NCBI RefSeq assembly: GCF_002154335.2
Contig: NZ_MTPX02000019.1
Coordinates: 62,001 to 126,000 of the forward strand
Reading direction: 5' to 3'
DNA length: 64,000 bases
DNA from: Actinomyces ruminis
GTDB taxonomy: Bacteria > Actinomycetota > Actinomycetes > Actinomycetales > Actinomycetaceae
The notes under the pieces are model-generated. The model was not told the origin of the DNA. It ran no database searches and worked only from the letters and a program-made list of their open reading frames with translations. Every line of letters begins with the position of its first letter. Position 1 is the stretch's first letter. This document shows positions 18,952 through 28,030 of the stretch, in pieces. A program made the translations under genes and the position numbers.

Positions 18952-20199
18952 ATGAAGATCACCCGCCGCGCCTTCAGCACCTCCGCCCTCGCCGCCGCAA
19001 TCACGGCGGCCCTGGCCGCCTGCGGCTCCAACTCCATGAATGAGTCCGACTCCGGCGGCACCTCGACGTCAGGGTCGGACGCCGGCCTCACCCTCCTGAT
19101 TGGCTCCTCGGGTGACGCCGAGACCGCGGCCTACACCGCCGCCCTGGAGTCCTTCACAGCCGAGACCGGTATCGCGGTCGAGCTCCAGCTGGCCACCGAC
19201 CTCCAGCAGGAACTCGCCCAGGGATTCGCGGCGAACTCGCCGGCCGACGTCTTCTACCTGGCCCCCGACTACCTCGCCGCATACGCGGGCAACGGGTCTC
19301 TCTACGCCTACGGCGACCAACTGAGCAACGCCGAGGACTTCTACCCGTCCCTGGTCTCCAGCCTCACCTACGACGGCGTCCTGTACGGCGCCCCGAAGGA
19401 CTTCTCCACCCTGGCCCTGTTCATCAACACGGCCATGTGGGAGGAGGCCGGGCTGACCGAGTCCGACTACCCGACCGACTGGGCCTCACTTGAATCTGTC
19501 GCCGAAAAGCTCGCCGGTGCCGGCGTCACACCACTCACATGCAGCCCCGAATATGCCCGCATTGGCGCCTTCATGGCCCAGGCGGGCGGCGGACTCACCA
19601 ACGCCGACGGCACCGAGGCGACGGCCGACTCCGAGGGCTCGATCGCGGGCTTGACCGAGGTGAAGAACCTGCTCGAATCCGAAGCTCTCGTCTTCTCCTC
19701 CGACCTCGGCGCCGGCTGGGGCGGGGAGGCCTTCGGTTCCGGCCTAGCGGCCATGGCCATCGAGGGCAACTGGCTGGTCGGCTCCTTGTCCGCCGACTAC
19801 CCCGACGTCGAATACGTGGCCGTCGAGCTTCCCGCGGGTCCCGCCGGGAAGGGCACCATGCAGTTCACCAACGGCTACGGCATCGCCGAGGCGTCGGCGC
19901 ACAAGGAGGACGCCGTCAGGCTGGTGGAGTTCCTGACCTCCACCGAGCAGCAACTGGCCTTCGCCCAGGCCTTCGGGGTGATGCCCTCGGTATCCTCCGC
20001 CCGCGAGCAGTGGGAGTCGGAGAACCCGACCATGACCGCCTTCATCGCCGGCGCCGACTACGCCATCAGCGTCCCGACCGCCGCCGGGGCGGCCGACGTC
20101 GTCGCGGACTTCAACTCCCAGATCGCCACGCTGGCGAGCTCCGATCCGCAGACGATCCTGGGCTCCGTCCAGACCAACCTTGAGGCCGTGATCGCGTGA
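18952..20199 (+). CDS. Sugar ABC transporter substrate-binding lipoprotein
   Basis: A 415-residue extracellular family-1 solute-binding protein. It opens with a Tat/Sec-like signal (KITRRAF) and a lipobox ending LAAC, so it should be anchored by a lipidated cysteine at about residue 24. The mature part has the ABC-sugar pattern (FTAETGIAVELQ, PADVFYLAPDYLAAYAGNG, GYGIAEASAHKEDAVRLVEFL). AAAGGAGA sits upstream of ATG 18952. It is followed by two permease genes with overlapping starts. Ligand probably an alpha-glucoside, judged only from the debranching enzyme neighbour. Confidence 0.9.
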   Translation: MKITRRAFSTSALAAAITAALAACGSNSMNESDSGGTSTSGSDAGLTLLIGSSGDAETAAYTAALESFTAETGIAVELQLATDLQQELAQGFAANSPADVFYLAPDYLAAYAGNGSLYAYGDQLSNAEDFYPSLVSSLTYDGVLYGAPKDFSTLALFINTAMWEEAGLTESDYPTDWASLESVAEKLAGAGVTPLTCSPEYARIGAFMAQAGGGLTNADGTEATADSEGSIAGLTEVKNLLESEALVFSSDLGAGWGGEAFGSGLAAMAIEGNWLVGSLSADYPDVEYVAVELPAGPAGKGTMQFTNGYGIAEASAHKEDAVRLVEFLTSTEQQLAFAQAFGVMPSVSSAREQWESENPTMTAFIAGADYAISVPTAAGAADVVADFNSQIATLASSDPQTILGSVQTNLEAVIA

Positions 20200-21347
20200 G
20201 TGCCCGCCGATCCCGCTCCGGGGCGGAGGCCGTGGGGGCACGCCGTCGTCGCAGAGGAGGTGACCTGACCGGTTGGCTGTTCGTTGGTCCGGCCGTGATC
20301 GTCCTCGCCGTCTTCTTGCTCTTCCCCGTCCTGATGGCGGCGTGGGTGAGCGTGTCCGACTGGAGCGGGATCGGCAACCCGCTATCCGGCTCCGTCAACT
20401 TCGTCGGCGCCGACAATTACACCGAGCTGGTTGCCGGCGGGCTGGCGACCCGCGACTTCGGCGTCGCGCTGCGCAACAACCTCTGGTACGTGCTGCTGGT
20501 GGTGCCGACGCAGACCCTCCTGTCCCTGTTCCTGGCCGTACTCGTGAACCAGAAGGTCATGGCCCGCGGGGTCTTCCGCACCGCCTTCTACTTCCCCTCG
20601 GTGACGAGCTCGGTGGCCATCACCGTGCTGTGGCTCTTCCTGTTCAGCGCCTCCGGCGCCGTCAACAAGATCCTGTCCTACCTCGGCGTACACGGACCGA
20701 ATTGGTTCCACGACCCCACCGGCATCGTCGCCGCCTTCCTGAGCCTGTTCGGCATCGACGGGTCGCGCACTCTGACAGGCAGGTTCCTCGGGGTGACGGC
20801 GTGGGAGTGGCTGTCCGGGCCGTCCTTCGCGATGACGGCGTTCATCATCATGGCGGTGTTCACCACCTCGGGCACCTTCATGCTGATCTTCCTGTCCGCC
20901 CTCCAGTCGCTGAGCCCGTCGGTGGATGAGGCGGCCATGATCGACGGCGCGGGTACCTGGACCCGGTTCTGGAGGGTGACGGTCCCTCAGCTCAAGCCGA
21001 CCTTCTTCACCGTCATCACGCTCGGCCTCATCGGCTGCTGGCAGGTATTCGACCAGATCTACACGGGCACGCAGGGCGACCCCGGCAAGACCACGCTCAC
21101 ACCCGCGTACCTGTCCTATCAGGCCGCCTTCGCCAACCAGAAATGGGGCCGCGGCTCCGCGATCGCCTTCGTGCTGTTCGCCATCATCATTCTGTTCACA
21201 CTGCTGCAACGCTGGGTGCTGCGCGACAAGGACGAGGCCCGGGCGAGGCGGATCGAGCGCCGTCGGCTGCGGCAGTCCCGGCACCGACGGCGGGGTGCCG
21301 GGCAGGCGGTCACCGTCAACGACGTCGTCGAGGGGGCAGGTAAATGA
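20196..21347 (+). CDS. Sugar ABC transporter permease, MalF type
   Basis: A 383-residue inner-membrane permease with about six helices. The EAA loop, which docks the ATPase, reads EAAMIDGAGTWTRFWRVTVP. Its GTG start overlaps the stop codon of the binding-protein gene. The basic tail after the last helix (ARARRIERRRLRQSRHRRR) is cytoplasmic. It pairs with the next gene to form the channel. Confidence 0.9.
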   Translation: MSARRSRSGAEAVGARRRRRGGDLTGWLFVGPAVIVLAVFLLFPVLMAAWVSVSDWSGIGNPLSGSVNFVGADNYTELVAGGLATRDFGVALRNNLWYVLLVVPTQTLLSLFLAVLVNQKVMARGVFRTAFYFPSVTSSVAITVLWLFLFSASGAVNKILSYLGVHGPNWFHDPTGIVAAFLSLFGIDGSRTLTGRFLGVTAWEWLSGPSFAMTAFIIMAVFTTSGTFMLIFLSALQSLSPSVDEAAMIDGAGTWTRFWRVTVPQLKPTFFTVITLGLIGCWQVFDQIYTGTQGDPGKTTLTPAYLSYQAAFANQKWGRGSAIAFVLFAIIILFTLLQRWVLRDKDEARARRIERRRLRQSRHRRRGAGQAVTVNDVVEGAGK

Positions 21348-22237
21348 ACACCTCCGAAGCATCCGGGCGCCACGTGGACCACGGCCGCGGCCGCACCGCC
21401 GGGCGGCGGGCCCGACTGCGGGTGAGCAGGGTGGGGCTGTACCTGGTCCTCGTGGTCCTGGCGCTGGGCTACGTATTCCCGTTCCTGATCAATATCGCCA
21501 CCTCCTTCAAGACGGAGTCCGAGGCGACGGCCGACCCGCTGGGCCTGATCCCGCGCACCTTCTCCACGGCTGCATACGCCAAGCTCTTCGGGGCATCGGA
21601 CTTCCCACTGTGGATGCGCAACTCGGTGGTCGTCACGGTCGTGGTGACTGCGGGGCGCGTGCTGTTCGACTCGATGGCCGGGTATGCGCTTGCCCGCATC
21701 CCCTTCCGGGGGCGTGGAGTCGTCTACGCGCTGCTGGTGGCGGTCATGTCGGTGCCGGGTGTGGTGCTGCTGATTCCAAAGTTCCTCGTCATTAATCAGC
21801 TGTCGATGTACGACTCCTGGGCGGGCCTGATCGTGCCCCTGCTGTGCGACGCCGCGGGGGTGTTCATCATGAAGGGATTCTTCGAATCGATACCCGCCTC
21901 GGTGGAGGAGCAGGCGCGTGTGGACGGGGCGGGAACCTGGAGGATCTTCTTCTCGATTGTGCTGCCCATGAGCGTGCCCAGCCTGGTGACCATCACGATC
22001 CTGTCCTTCCAAGGATCGTGGAACGAGTTGAGCCATTTCATCGTGGCTTCGCGATCCTTCGGGCTGGTCACCCTGACCAAGGGCGTAGCGCAATTGAGCG
22101 CCGGCAGCCTGGGGCAGGGCAATCAGTACCCGCTGAAACTGGGAGCCGCCCTCATTATGACGGTGCCGGTGGCCGTACTGTTCTTCATCTTCCAACGGCG
22201 GATCATGGACACGACCTCGGGCGCGGTCAAGGAGTGA
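21344..22237 (+). CDS. Sugar ABC transporter permease, MalG type
   Basis: A 297-residue permease starting with ATGA overlap to the previous gene. The EAA loop is EEQARVDGAGTWRIFFSIVLP; six membrane helices are evident. It closes the operon: no ATP-binding subunit is encoded, so the importer must borrow a shared ATPase such as MsiK from elsewhere, as is usual for actinobacterial sugar importers. Confidence 0.9.
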   Translation: MNTSEASGRHVDHGRGRTAGRRARLRVSRVGLYLVLVVLALGYVFPFLINIATSFKTESEATADPLGLIPRTFSTAAYAKLFGASDFPLWMRNSVVVTVVVTAGRVLFDSMAGYALARIPFRGRGVVYALLVAVMSVPGVVLLIPKFLVINQLSMYDSWAGLIVPLLCDAAGVFIMKGFFESIPASVEEQARVDGAGTWRIFFSIVLPMSVPSLVTITILSFQGSWNELSHFIVASRSFGLVTLTKGVAQLSAGSLGQGNQYPLKLGAALIMTVPVAVLFFIFQRRIMDTTSGAVKE

Positions 22238-22303
22238 ATCCCTGGAGGTTGGGGGCTCGCTGCGGGACCCGAATGCGTCTGCTGCGCCGGCTCGCGGTCT
22301 GTT

Positions 22304-22382
22304 ACGCCACTTAGCGGTCTGCTGTATACCGCTGCGCCCTTCAGCAGACCGTTAACCGGCGTTGTTAACGGCGAAGTGGCGT
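22304..22382. repeat. Structured element with three nested inverted repeats
   Basis: Outer arms ACGCCACTT/AAGTGGCGT (22304-22312, 22374-22382), stem CGGTCTGCTG/CAGCAGACCG (22315-22324, 22342-22351) and stem CCGTTAAC/GTTAACGG (22349-22356, 22364-22371) are all perfect. The fold would be a three-way junction. It lies 70 bp after the permease operon and may end it. From here to the CRISPR array there is no gene. Confidence 0.6.
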
Positions 22383-22740
22383 TGTAGACGCCCGGCGGGG
22401 TGGTGGTTGTGGTGGCCGGCCCCGGGGCCACCGGGGGTGTCTGGGGTGGCGAAGGTGGCGGTTGCGGGTGTGGTGTGTGGGGCCGGTATGGCGTTCGCCG
22501 AAAAGTCACGGTCGGATATACGGTACAAAGTTTGGTACGTTTTGACCCCGGCTTTTTCGCATGGCCTCGTTGAAAGCTGGTGGCTGGAGGGGCCTGGAGG
22601 GGTGTCGGTGGCGCTTGGCTTGTTTTCAACGAAAAATGGTAGTTTTGGGGTGGTGCCAGTCGGTCTCGTGGGGTGCTTGCGGGGCCGGTGGCGATCTCGA
22701 GCCTGGAAGCGGCGGTATGGCGCGGTTTCCAGGGGTAAGG

Positions 22741-22918
22741 TCAGGAAGCACCTCGCACCTCAAGGTGCATTAAGACGCGGAGTTGTTCGCGTCGGAGACC
22801 ATGTAGCCCAGTCAGGAAGCACCTCGCACCTCAAGGTGCATTAAGACCTCATCGCGTACCTTCTTGAGCTGCCTGTAGCGGCTCAGGAAGCACCTCGCAC
22901 CTTCAGGTGCATTAAGAC
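22741..22918 (+). CRISPR. Minimal CRISPR array, three repeats and two spacers
   Basis: 36-base repeats at 22741-22776, 22812-22847 and 22883-22918; the first two are identical and the third has two changes in the hairpin loop that keep the stem GCACCT/AGGTGC. Both spacers are exactly 35 bases and unrelated. The 3' end ATTAAGAC after the hairpin looks like an eight-base crRNA handle, and the degenerate repeat is last, so transcription should run left to right with a leader in about 22560-22740, where a short A/T-rich stretch occurs. No cas gene is in the window. Confidence 0.85.
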
Positions 22919-23224
22919 AGGAAGGATGTAAGAATGTAGAATGTCTCGTTGCTATATAGATTCATAGCAATGGCTATTTCTCTATATGAAAGGCTGGAGG
23001 CATGGAATTACTCATATTTCTATGCTAAGATATTGACATCTGTGTTATAATGCTCAATTAAGAGCGCATGTCTCGATATTTTACTGCTCACAAGTTGCGT
23101 CGGTAGGCGGGTTGTACGTTCGCGATGTAGTTGTTTTTAGTCGCCTGAGCAAAACAAACGCCGAAGCAAAGAGGCATTTATATGAAGCGTACTATAAATG
23201 CACTGGGGTTTGTAGGAGGTTAAC
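22919..23224 (+). promoter_or_regulatory. AT-rich upstream region with possible leader peptide
   Basis: Base composition drops sharply after the last CRISPR repeat. A 13-codon frame at 23182-23223 (MKRTINALGFVGG) has GAGG upstream and ends within the ribosome binding site AGGAGGT of the racemase gene, so it may be a leader peptide. TATAAT at 23046 and TTGACA at 23033 exist but are only seven bases apart, so I do not call that pair a promoter. Confidence 0.4.
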
Positions 23225-23917
23225 ATGAAAACCATAGGGCTGATTGGCGGAATGAGTTGGGAGAGCACTGTTACGTATTACCAAGTAATTAACGAAACGA
23301 TTAGGAGGGAGCTTGGTGGACTTCATTCTGCGAAAATCCTGCTGTACAGCGTAGACTTTGATGAAATTGAAAAGCATCAGGCAAGTGGTGAGTGGGATAA
23401 GAGCGCCGAGATATTGTCTGATGCGGCGGTACGGCTGGAGAAGGCAGGAGCCGATTTTATCGTTATTTGCACGAATACCATGCACAAGGTTGCCCCACAA
23501 ATGAGCGAGCACATTTCCATCCCGATCATTCATATTGCGGAAGCAACAGCGGATAAGTTAAAAGAGCAAGGAATTACGACCGTTGGGCTGTTGGGAACGA
23601 AATATACAATGACACAAGACTTCTATAAAGCAAAGCTAATAGAAGCGGGAATTCATGTGCTAATTCCGAATGAAGACGATGTGGAAACTGTCAACTCCGT
23701 CATTTACAATGAGCTTTGTTTAGGAGATATCCGTCAGGAGTCAAAAACCAAGTATCTTGCTATCATCGAACAGTTGGCAGATAAAGGTGCGCAGGGCGTA
23801 ATTCTCGGCTGCACGGAAATAGGACTGCTTGTTCAGCAAGAGGATGCCGACTTACCTGTTTTCGACACCACATTGATTCATGCTGAAAAAGCAGCGCTTT
23901 CTTCCGTCGACGATTAA
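23225..23917 (+). CDS. Aspartate/glutamate racemase family protein (imported, AT-rich)
   Basis: A 230-residue amino-acid racemase of the YgeA/aspartate racemase type. Family marks: IGLIGGMSWEST at the N-terminus, first catalytic cysteine in IVICTNTMHKV, second in GVILGCTEIGLL. Likely interconverts L- and D-forms of aspartate or glutamate, cytoplasmic. Codon use is rich in AAA, GAA and ATT, quite unlike all neighbours, and the start has a Firmicutes-style AGGAGGT. It is intact, which suggests recent transfer. It sits between a CRISPR remnant and a transposase remnant. Confidence 0.88.
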   Translation: MKTIGLIGGMSWESTVTYYQVINETIRRELGGLHSAKILLYSVDFDEIEKHQASGEWDKSAEILSDAAVRLEKAGADFIVICTNTMHKVAPQMSEHISIPIIHIAEATADKLKEQGITTVGLLGTKYTMTQDFYKAKLIEAGIHVLIPNEDDVETVNSVIYNELCLGDIRQESKTKYLAIIEQLADKGAQGVILGCTEIGLLVQQEDADLPVFDTTLIHAEKAALSSVDD

Positions 23918-23949
23918 ATCAAAAGGCGTATCCATCTTGGTGCCAGTGG

Positions 23950-24315
23950 GTTGGTTAGTGGGGTTGGCGCCAGGGGTAGTTGGTGATGGTGCCTTCGAGG
24001 GTGCCGGGGCGTGAGCGGGGTCCGGTGCGGCGCGGCGGTGGGGTTGCCCGGCCTCGCGGCTGCGGTGAGGTCCTGGTAGCGCGTGGGTGGCGCGCTCACG
24101 GCCCGCTGGAGCAGTCTGAGGAAGACCAGCCCGCGGTGGTGGGAGCTGCGGCGGTTGAAGCGAAAGACGAACTCGTCCAGGTAGGAGTCCAGGTGCTCCC
24201 TGGACGCTGAGCCGCGGTAGGCGCCGGCCAGGAAGTGATCCAGCAGGGCGAACAGGCGATGGACGGCCGGCGACTCCTCGTGCGCCGGGCGCCGCGACCA
24301 GCGCAATGGGGACAT
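23950..24315 (-). pseudogene. C-terminal remnant of an IS1595/ISXO2-type transposase
   Basis: Only the end of a transposase is present: HRLFALLDHFLAGAYRGSAS, then YLDEFVFRFNRRSSHHRGLVFLRLL, which matches the C-terminal part of ISXO2-like transposases. The N-terminal zinc ribbon and the catalytic aspartates are missing. No matching terminal repeats are visible. It directly abuts the AT-rich racemase region and could have been involved in its arrival. The rest of 24316-24443 shows no gene. Confidence 0.6.
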
Positions 24316-24443
24316 GAAAAAACCGCATGATTTCAACGATCTTCAACGCCGTCACGGTAGCCGTCGGCTCGTTTGTCCCGAATCTGGATACTTCAGTCGA
24401 TTTCAGTATGGAGCACCCGTACCTACGCACCGGTTCGCACCGC

Positions 24444-25973
24444 TCAGGCCCAGGCACGCACCAGGCGCACGATCGCGTCGGCGACCTCCTGGTCCTTGCC
24501 TGGTAGGTGTGGCCGGCGCGCAGGATCAGCACCAGCTCATTGGCGTCCGGAAAAGCGGTGTGGTCGTTGATCGTCGCGAGGAACCCGGCCGGGTCGCCGT
24601 AGGTGAACCGGCCGTAGGTACCGATGCGCATGGCGCCCGTGTGCCGCATGGCGGCTACCTGACTGAAGTCGGCGTCTGCCTCCACGTGGACGTTGTCCAG
24701 GATGTTGTCGCACAGCCACTGGCGGGCGGTCTCGGCGCGGCAGGACACCCACCCCATGAGCGGGAATGGCAGCCGCTGCTCCCCCAGGCCGCGGTCGACG
24801 TAGTCGCGCACCACAGCCCGCTCCTGCACCGTGACCTGGTTGGTTAGGTGACGCAGGTTGGAGGGGCTAAGCAGGAGGAATTGCTCCACCCGCTCATCGT
24901 GGTGGCGGGCCAGGTAGTAGATCACCTTGTTGGCGCCTGGGGAGTACCCGGCCAGGATGATTCGCCGACAGCCGGCGACCGCGGCGCACTCCAGCCAGGC
25001 TCCCGGATCCTCATCGGTGTCGGCGAATTCCTCGTGGCCGGTGCGGATCAGCTCGATCAGGTGCGGGTTGAGCAGGACGTTCTTGCCGATGGCCAGCAGT
25101 TCGGTCCAGCTAGTGTCCCAGGCGCGGATTATGTCGTCGGCCGTGTACAGGTTGCCGACGCCGATCAGCGGCAGCCGCCCGCCGATGTGCTCGTGCAGCA
25201 GCTGCATGCGGGTCAGGGAGGTGTCCGCACCCCGACGCGCCTTCTTGTGGAAGTCCCACAGGGACACGTGCAGATACCGCCACGGCTTGTCCAGCAGGGC
25301 GTCGACCAGGGCGAAGGTGCCGCAATGGTCAGGCCGCGCTCGCCGGGCTCCTCCGAGGAGAAGCGGTAACCCACGATGAAGTCGGGCCGGTCGTGCCGAC
25401 GACGCACGGCGTCGACGGCGTCCACGACCACCAGCGGTAGCGCCATCCGCTTCTCGCGCGAACCACCCCAGTCGTCGGTGCGCAGGTTGGTGTTGCTGGA
25501 GAAGAACTGCTGCACCAGCCAGCCGTTGGCGCCGTGGATCTCCACGCCGTCCAGGCCGGCCTCAAGGCTCAACTCGGTGGCACAGGCGTAGGCGTCTACC
25601 AGGCCGCGCACCTCGTCGTCGGTCATGCCACGCGAGCCGGCGAAGGGAGCCGTGGTGGGGGAGATGACGTCGTGCCCCTGGGTCATCTCCCTGCGGGCGT
25701 GCAGCCCCGAGTGGGCGAGCTGGACGACGGCGAGCGCCCCCTGGCGTGAGCGATGTCCGCATACTCCTTGAGCGTGGCCAGGTGCCGGGACTCGAAGGCG
25801 TTGGGGGACTCGAAGCCGATGCCGCCCGGCACCACATTCGTGAACGGCACGATGAACAGGGAGAATCTCTTGAAGCGATCGTTCCAGAAGCGGCGCGCCG
25901 CATCGGTCAGCTCGCCGTCGGCGCCCGAGTCGTAGATGGTCAGCGGCGCGTACTTCGGGTTCATCTCACTCAT
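24444..25973 (-). pseudogene. Chimera: truncated flavin oxidoreductase joined to truncated alpha/beta hydrolase
   Basis: About 510 codons once bases near 25739, 25319 and 24505 are restored. The first 315 or so residues are an NADH:flavin oxidoreductase (Old Yellow Enzyme): QLAHSGLHARREM, DGVEIHGANGWLVQQFFS with the flavin-site H and N, and LPLIGVGNLYTADDIIRA. The N-terminal strand normally reading NRFVMAPM is lacking. Near 25025 the protein passes, in frame, into the C-terminal half of a DUF1749-like hydrolase (GCRRIILAGYSPGANKVIYY ... LVLILRAGHTYQ), lacking its own N-terminus. Both halves are incomplete, so a deletion joined two genes; activity is doubtful. Confidence 0.6.
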
Positions 25974-26217
25974 CGTGGATGCCCCTCTATGGGATGGCCC
26001 CGGCCGGTGCAGACCGGGCTTGCCTCCCACAACCCAAAAGACGCCCCGTCATATCCCGTTGGCGACCGTCTATCCGGTCACGTCGCAGTGCCCATGCCCC
26101 GGCCCGAGCCCGCCTCGGGATGCTCCCGTGTTCTGCTCGGCCTTACCCCCTGAGCAGCGCCGGCACCGTCCGTTGGCCGCGCGACACTCATGGGTGACGG
26201 CGCAATAGGCCGCTACC

Positions 26218-26844
26218 ATGCGGAGGGTGACCGACGCGCGCACCACTGCCCAGTCCCCCTCGATCCCCTTTGACGACGGCGCCACCTCGGACGCCGCTCC
26301 CGACCGCGAGGAACTGACCTGGGAGCTGTTCGGCCGCGCCGAACGCGAACTGGCCGCACAGATCGTGGCCTCCGGCTGGGTGCCGGACTTGATCATCGCC
26401 ATTGCCCGCGGCGGCCTGATCCCCGCCGGCGCCATCGGCTATGCGATTGGCATCAAGGCCATGGGGGCCGTCAACGTCGAGTTCTACACCGGGGTCGGCC
26501 AGACCCTGGAGGAACCGGTGGTCCTCCCGCCGCTCATGGATGCCTCAGACCTGCCCGGCAAGAAGGTGCTCGTTGTCGACGACGTCGCCGACTCCGGCAA
26601 GACCCTGAAGATGGTCATGGAACTGCTGCAGCACCAGGGACTGGACCTGGGCGGCGAGACGGTGACCGTGGATGCTCGCAGCGCGGTGATCTACCGCAAG
26701 CCGCGCAGCATCTTCGAGCCGGACTACTGCTGGCGGGTGACCGACAAGTGGATCAACTTCCCCTGGTCGGTGCTACCGGTCATCACACCTTCATCGCTGG
26801 ACCAGGAGGGCACCGACCAGTTGGACGCGCGAATGGGGCGCTGA
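26218..26844 (+). CDS. Phosphoribosyltransferase (hypoxanthine/xanthine type)
   Basis: A 208-residue type-I phosphoribosyltransferase. The PRPP-binding loop VLVVDDVADSGKT is at about residues 120-132 and the pyrophosphate-contact region reads IAIARGGLIPAG. A hydrophobic/aromatic C-terminus (WRVTDKWINFPW) resembles xanthine/GPRT-like enzymes, so purine-base salvage is the best guess. ATG at 26218 is used, though GTG at 26227 is possible. A VanZ-like gene follows after 11 bp. Confidence 0.8.
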   Translation: MRRVTDARTTAQSPSIPFDDGATSDAAPDREELTWELFGRAERELAAQIVASGWVPDLIIAIARGGLIPAGAIGYAIGIKAMGAVNVEFYTGVGQTLEEPVVLPPLMDASDLPGKKVLVVDDVADSGKTLKMVMELLQHQGLDLGGETVTVDARSAVIYRKPRSIFEPDYCWRVTDKWINFPWSVLPVITPSSLDQEGTDQLDARMGR

Positions 26845-26855
26845 AGGCGCGCGGT

Positions 26856-27268
26856 ATGCGGACCGGATACCGCTCGACCCGTGTGTTGGCCGCCGGTTAT
26901 CTGCTGGTGGTTCTGTTCGCGGTGCTGTGGCCATCGGGAGGGGACGTCGCTGCCGTCAAAGCCGGGTTAGGCCCCTGGTTCCTCACGTCGGCCGGAAAAG
27001 ACATCGCCTTGAACCTCGCAATGCTGGCGCCGCTGACCTTCCTGGCTTGCCTGGGCTGGCCACGTGTGCCTGGTGGGCGTGGGCGCTCGTGGGTTGCGCC
27101 CTCGGCCTGGGCGCCGAACTGATGCAATGGGCCCTGCCAGAGCTCGACCGCCGCCCCTCGCTGTACAACGTCGTCCAAAACGGCGTCGGCGCCTGGTTGG
27201 GCGCCGCGCTGGCCGGGCTGCTGTCGCACCGCCGTCGGTCCAGCGGCGCAGGTTCTCGCCGTGTCTAG
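26856..27268 (+). CDS. VanZ-like membrane protein (one frameshift)
   Basis: About 137 residues with four hydrophobic helices after one base is restored near 27062. The VanZ-like motif ELMQWALPELDRRPSLYNVVQNGVG contains the family's E-x-x-Q and D-R...D/N-x-x-x-N pattern. VanZ gives low-level teicoplanin resistance in enterococci, but most VanZ-like proteins have no known role. It may be co-transcribed with the phosphoribosyltransferase. Confidence 0.7.
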
Positions 27269-27344
27269 GATCGGCCAGCGCCGACACACGTCCACCCGCG
27301 CGAGCCCGCCCCAGGGCCGCGTCTCGTACACGAGTTCCCCGCGA

Positions 27345-27405
27345 ATACACGCGTTTTGGAGCTTTGCATGCGCCAGTCACGTGCAAACCTCCAAAACTCG
27401 TGTAT
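27345..27405. repeat. Hairpin element, family with core CGCGTTTTGGAGCTTT, copy A
   Basis: Arms at 27345-27368 (start ATACACGCGTTTTGGAG) and 27382-27405 (end CTCGTGTAT) form a 24-bp stem with two mismatches. It lies 77 bp after the VanZ-like gene. The flanks also match copy B at 41946-42006, over roughly 95 bases in total. Confidence 0.75.
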
Positions 27406-27429
27406 CTGGACCAAAGGCGTGTTCATGAC

Positions 27430-27890
27430 GACGGAGCCTTCGAGAATCGTCGGCATGGACGCGGTGCGCAATCTCGGGGATTTGGCTGGTGCGGTACGGT
27501 GAAGTCGAGGCGTTCACGGTCTGGTGGGTGAGTCCGGCATGGTGCTTGTCGTCCACGGGTAAAGCTGCGAGCCGTGAAAACAAACCACAGTCCCCGCGAG
27601 CAAGACTCACCCCGATCTGCCAGACGCCGATGAAGGAAGAGTCCAGACGCGCCGCCCCTCATCCAGCGGGCACCGCCTACCGGATCCGCCCGCCTGGCCG
27701 ACGAGGCGCGCTCCCAGGTGGTTGTCGGCGCCGAACTGCCCCCGGTTTGGGCCCCAAGCGTCGGTTTGGACCGCCCACGCGGCACACAACGGCGGTCCAA
27801 AAAGGGGGCAGCGGTCCAAACCGGAGAACTCACCGGCACGCCCCCCGACACACCCGAACCACACACGATCGCGCCGATAACTCGGACCGG
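27430..27890. repeat. Composite dispersed repeat element, copy 2
   Basis: Diverged copy of 1525-2250. The block 27760-27820 matches 1990-2050 with about five differences in 61 bases, including the TTTGGACC ... GGTCCAAA palindrome. Here the 19-bp forward array has only one degenerate unit. The end CGCGCCGATAAC (27870-27881) also matches copy 1, and the left part (TCGGCATGGACG onward) aligns with 1532-1640. No gene is seen. Confidence 0.65.
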
Positions 27891-27907
27891 TCTCACCGAG
27901 CACGACG

Positions 27908-27940
27908 AAGGCCCGGGCTGGTGAACCAGCTCCGGGCCTT
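27908..27940 (-). terminator. Hairpin after tRNA-Leu
   Basis: AAGGCCCGG pairs with CCGGGCCTT, with an inner CTGGT/ACCAG stem. It starts three bases beyond the CCA end of the minus-strand tRNA gene. There is no strong T run. Confidence 0.6.
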
Positions 27941-27943
27941 CCC

Positions 27944-28030
27944 TGGTGCGCGGGGGGGGACTCGAACCCCCATGATCGCAAGATCACACGGACCTGAACC
28001 GTGCGCGTCTACCAATTCCGCCACTCGCGC
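27944..28030 (-). tRNA. tRNA-Leu (anticodon CAG)
   Basis: Full cloverleaf of 87 bases with long variable arm (GATCTTGCGATC) and encoded CCA. The anticodon loop reads TTCAGGT. The acceptor stem GCGCGAG/CCCGCGC has an A-C mismatch at its sixth pair inside a run of eight C, where related genes usually have T, so a base error there is possible. Confidence 0.93.

Noticed and set aside
22304-22382. Integron attC site
   Set aside because: GTTAAC cores occur but the required R' and R'' consensus pair is not in the right arrangement and there is no integrase or cassette.
23033-23051. TTGACA and TATAAT as a promoter
   Set aside because: The spacing is seven bases rather than about 17.
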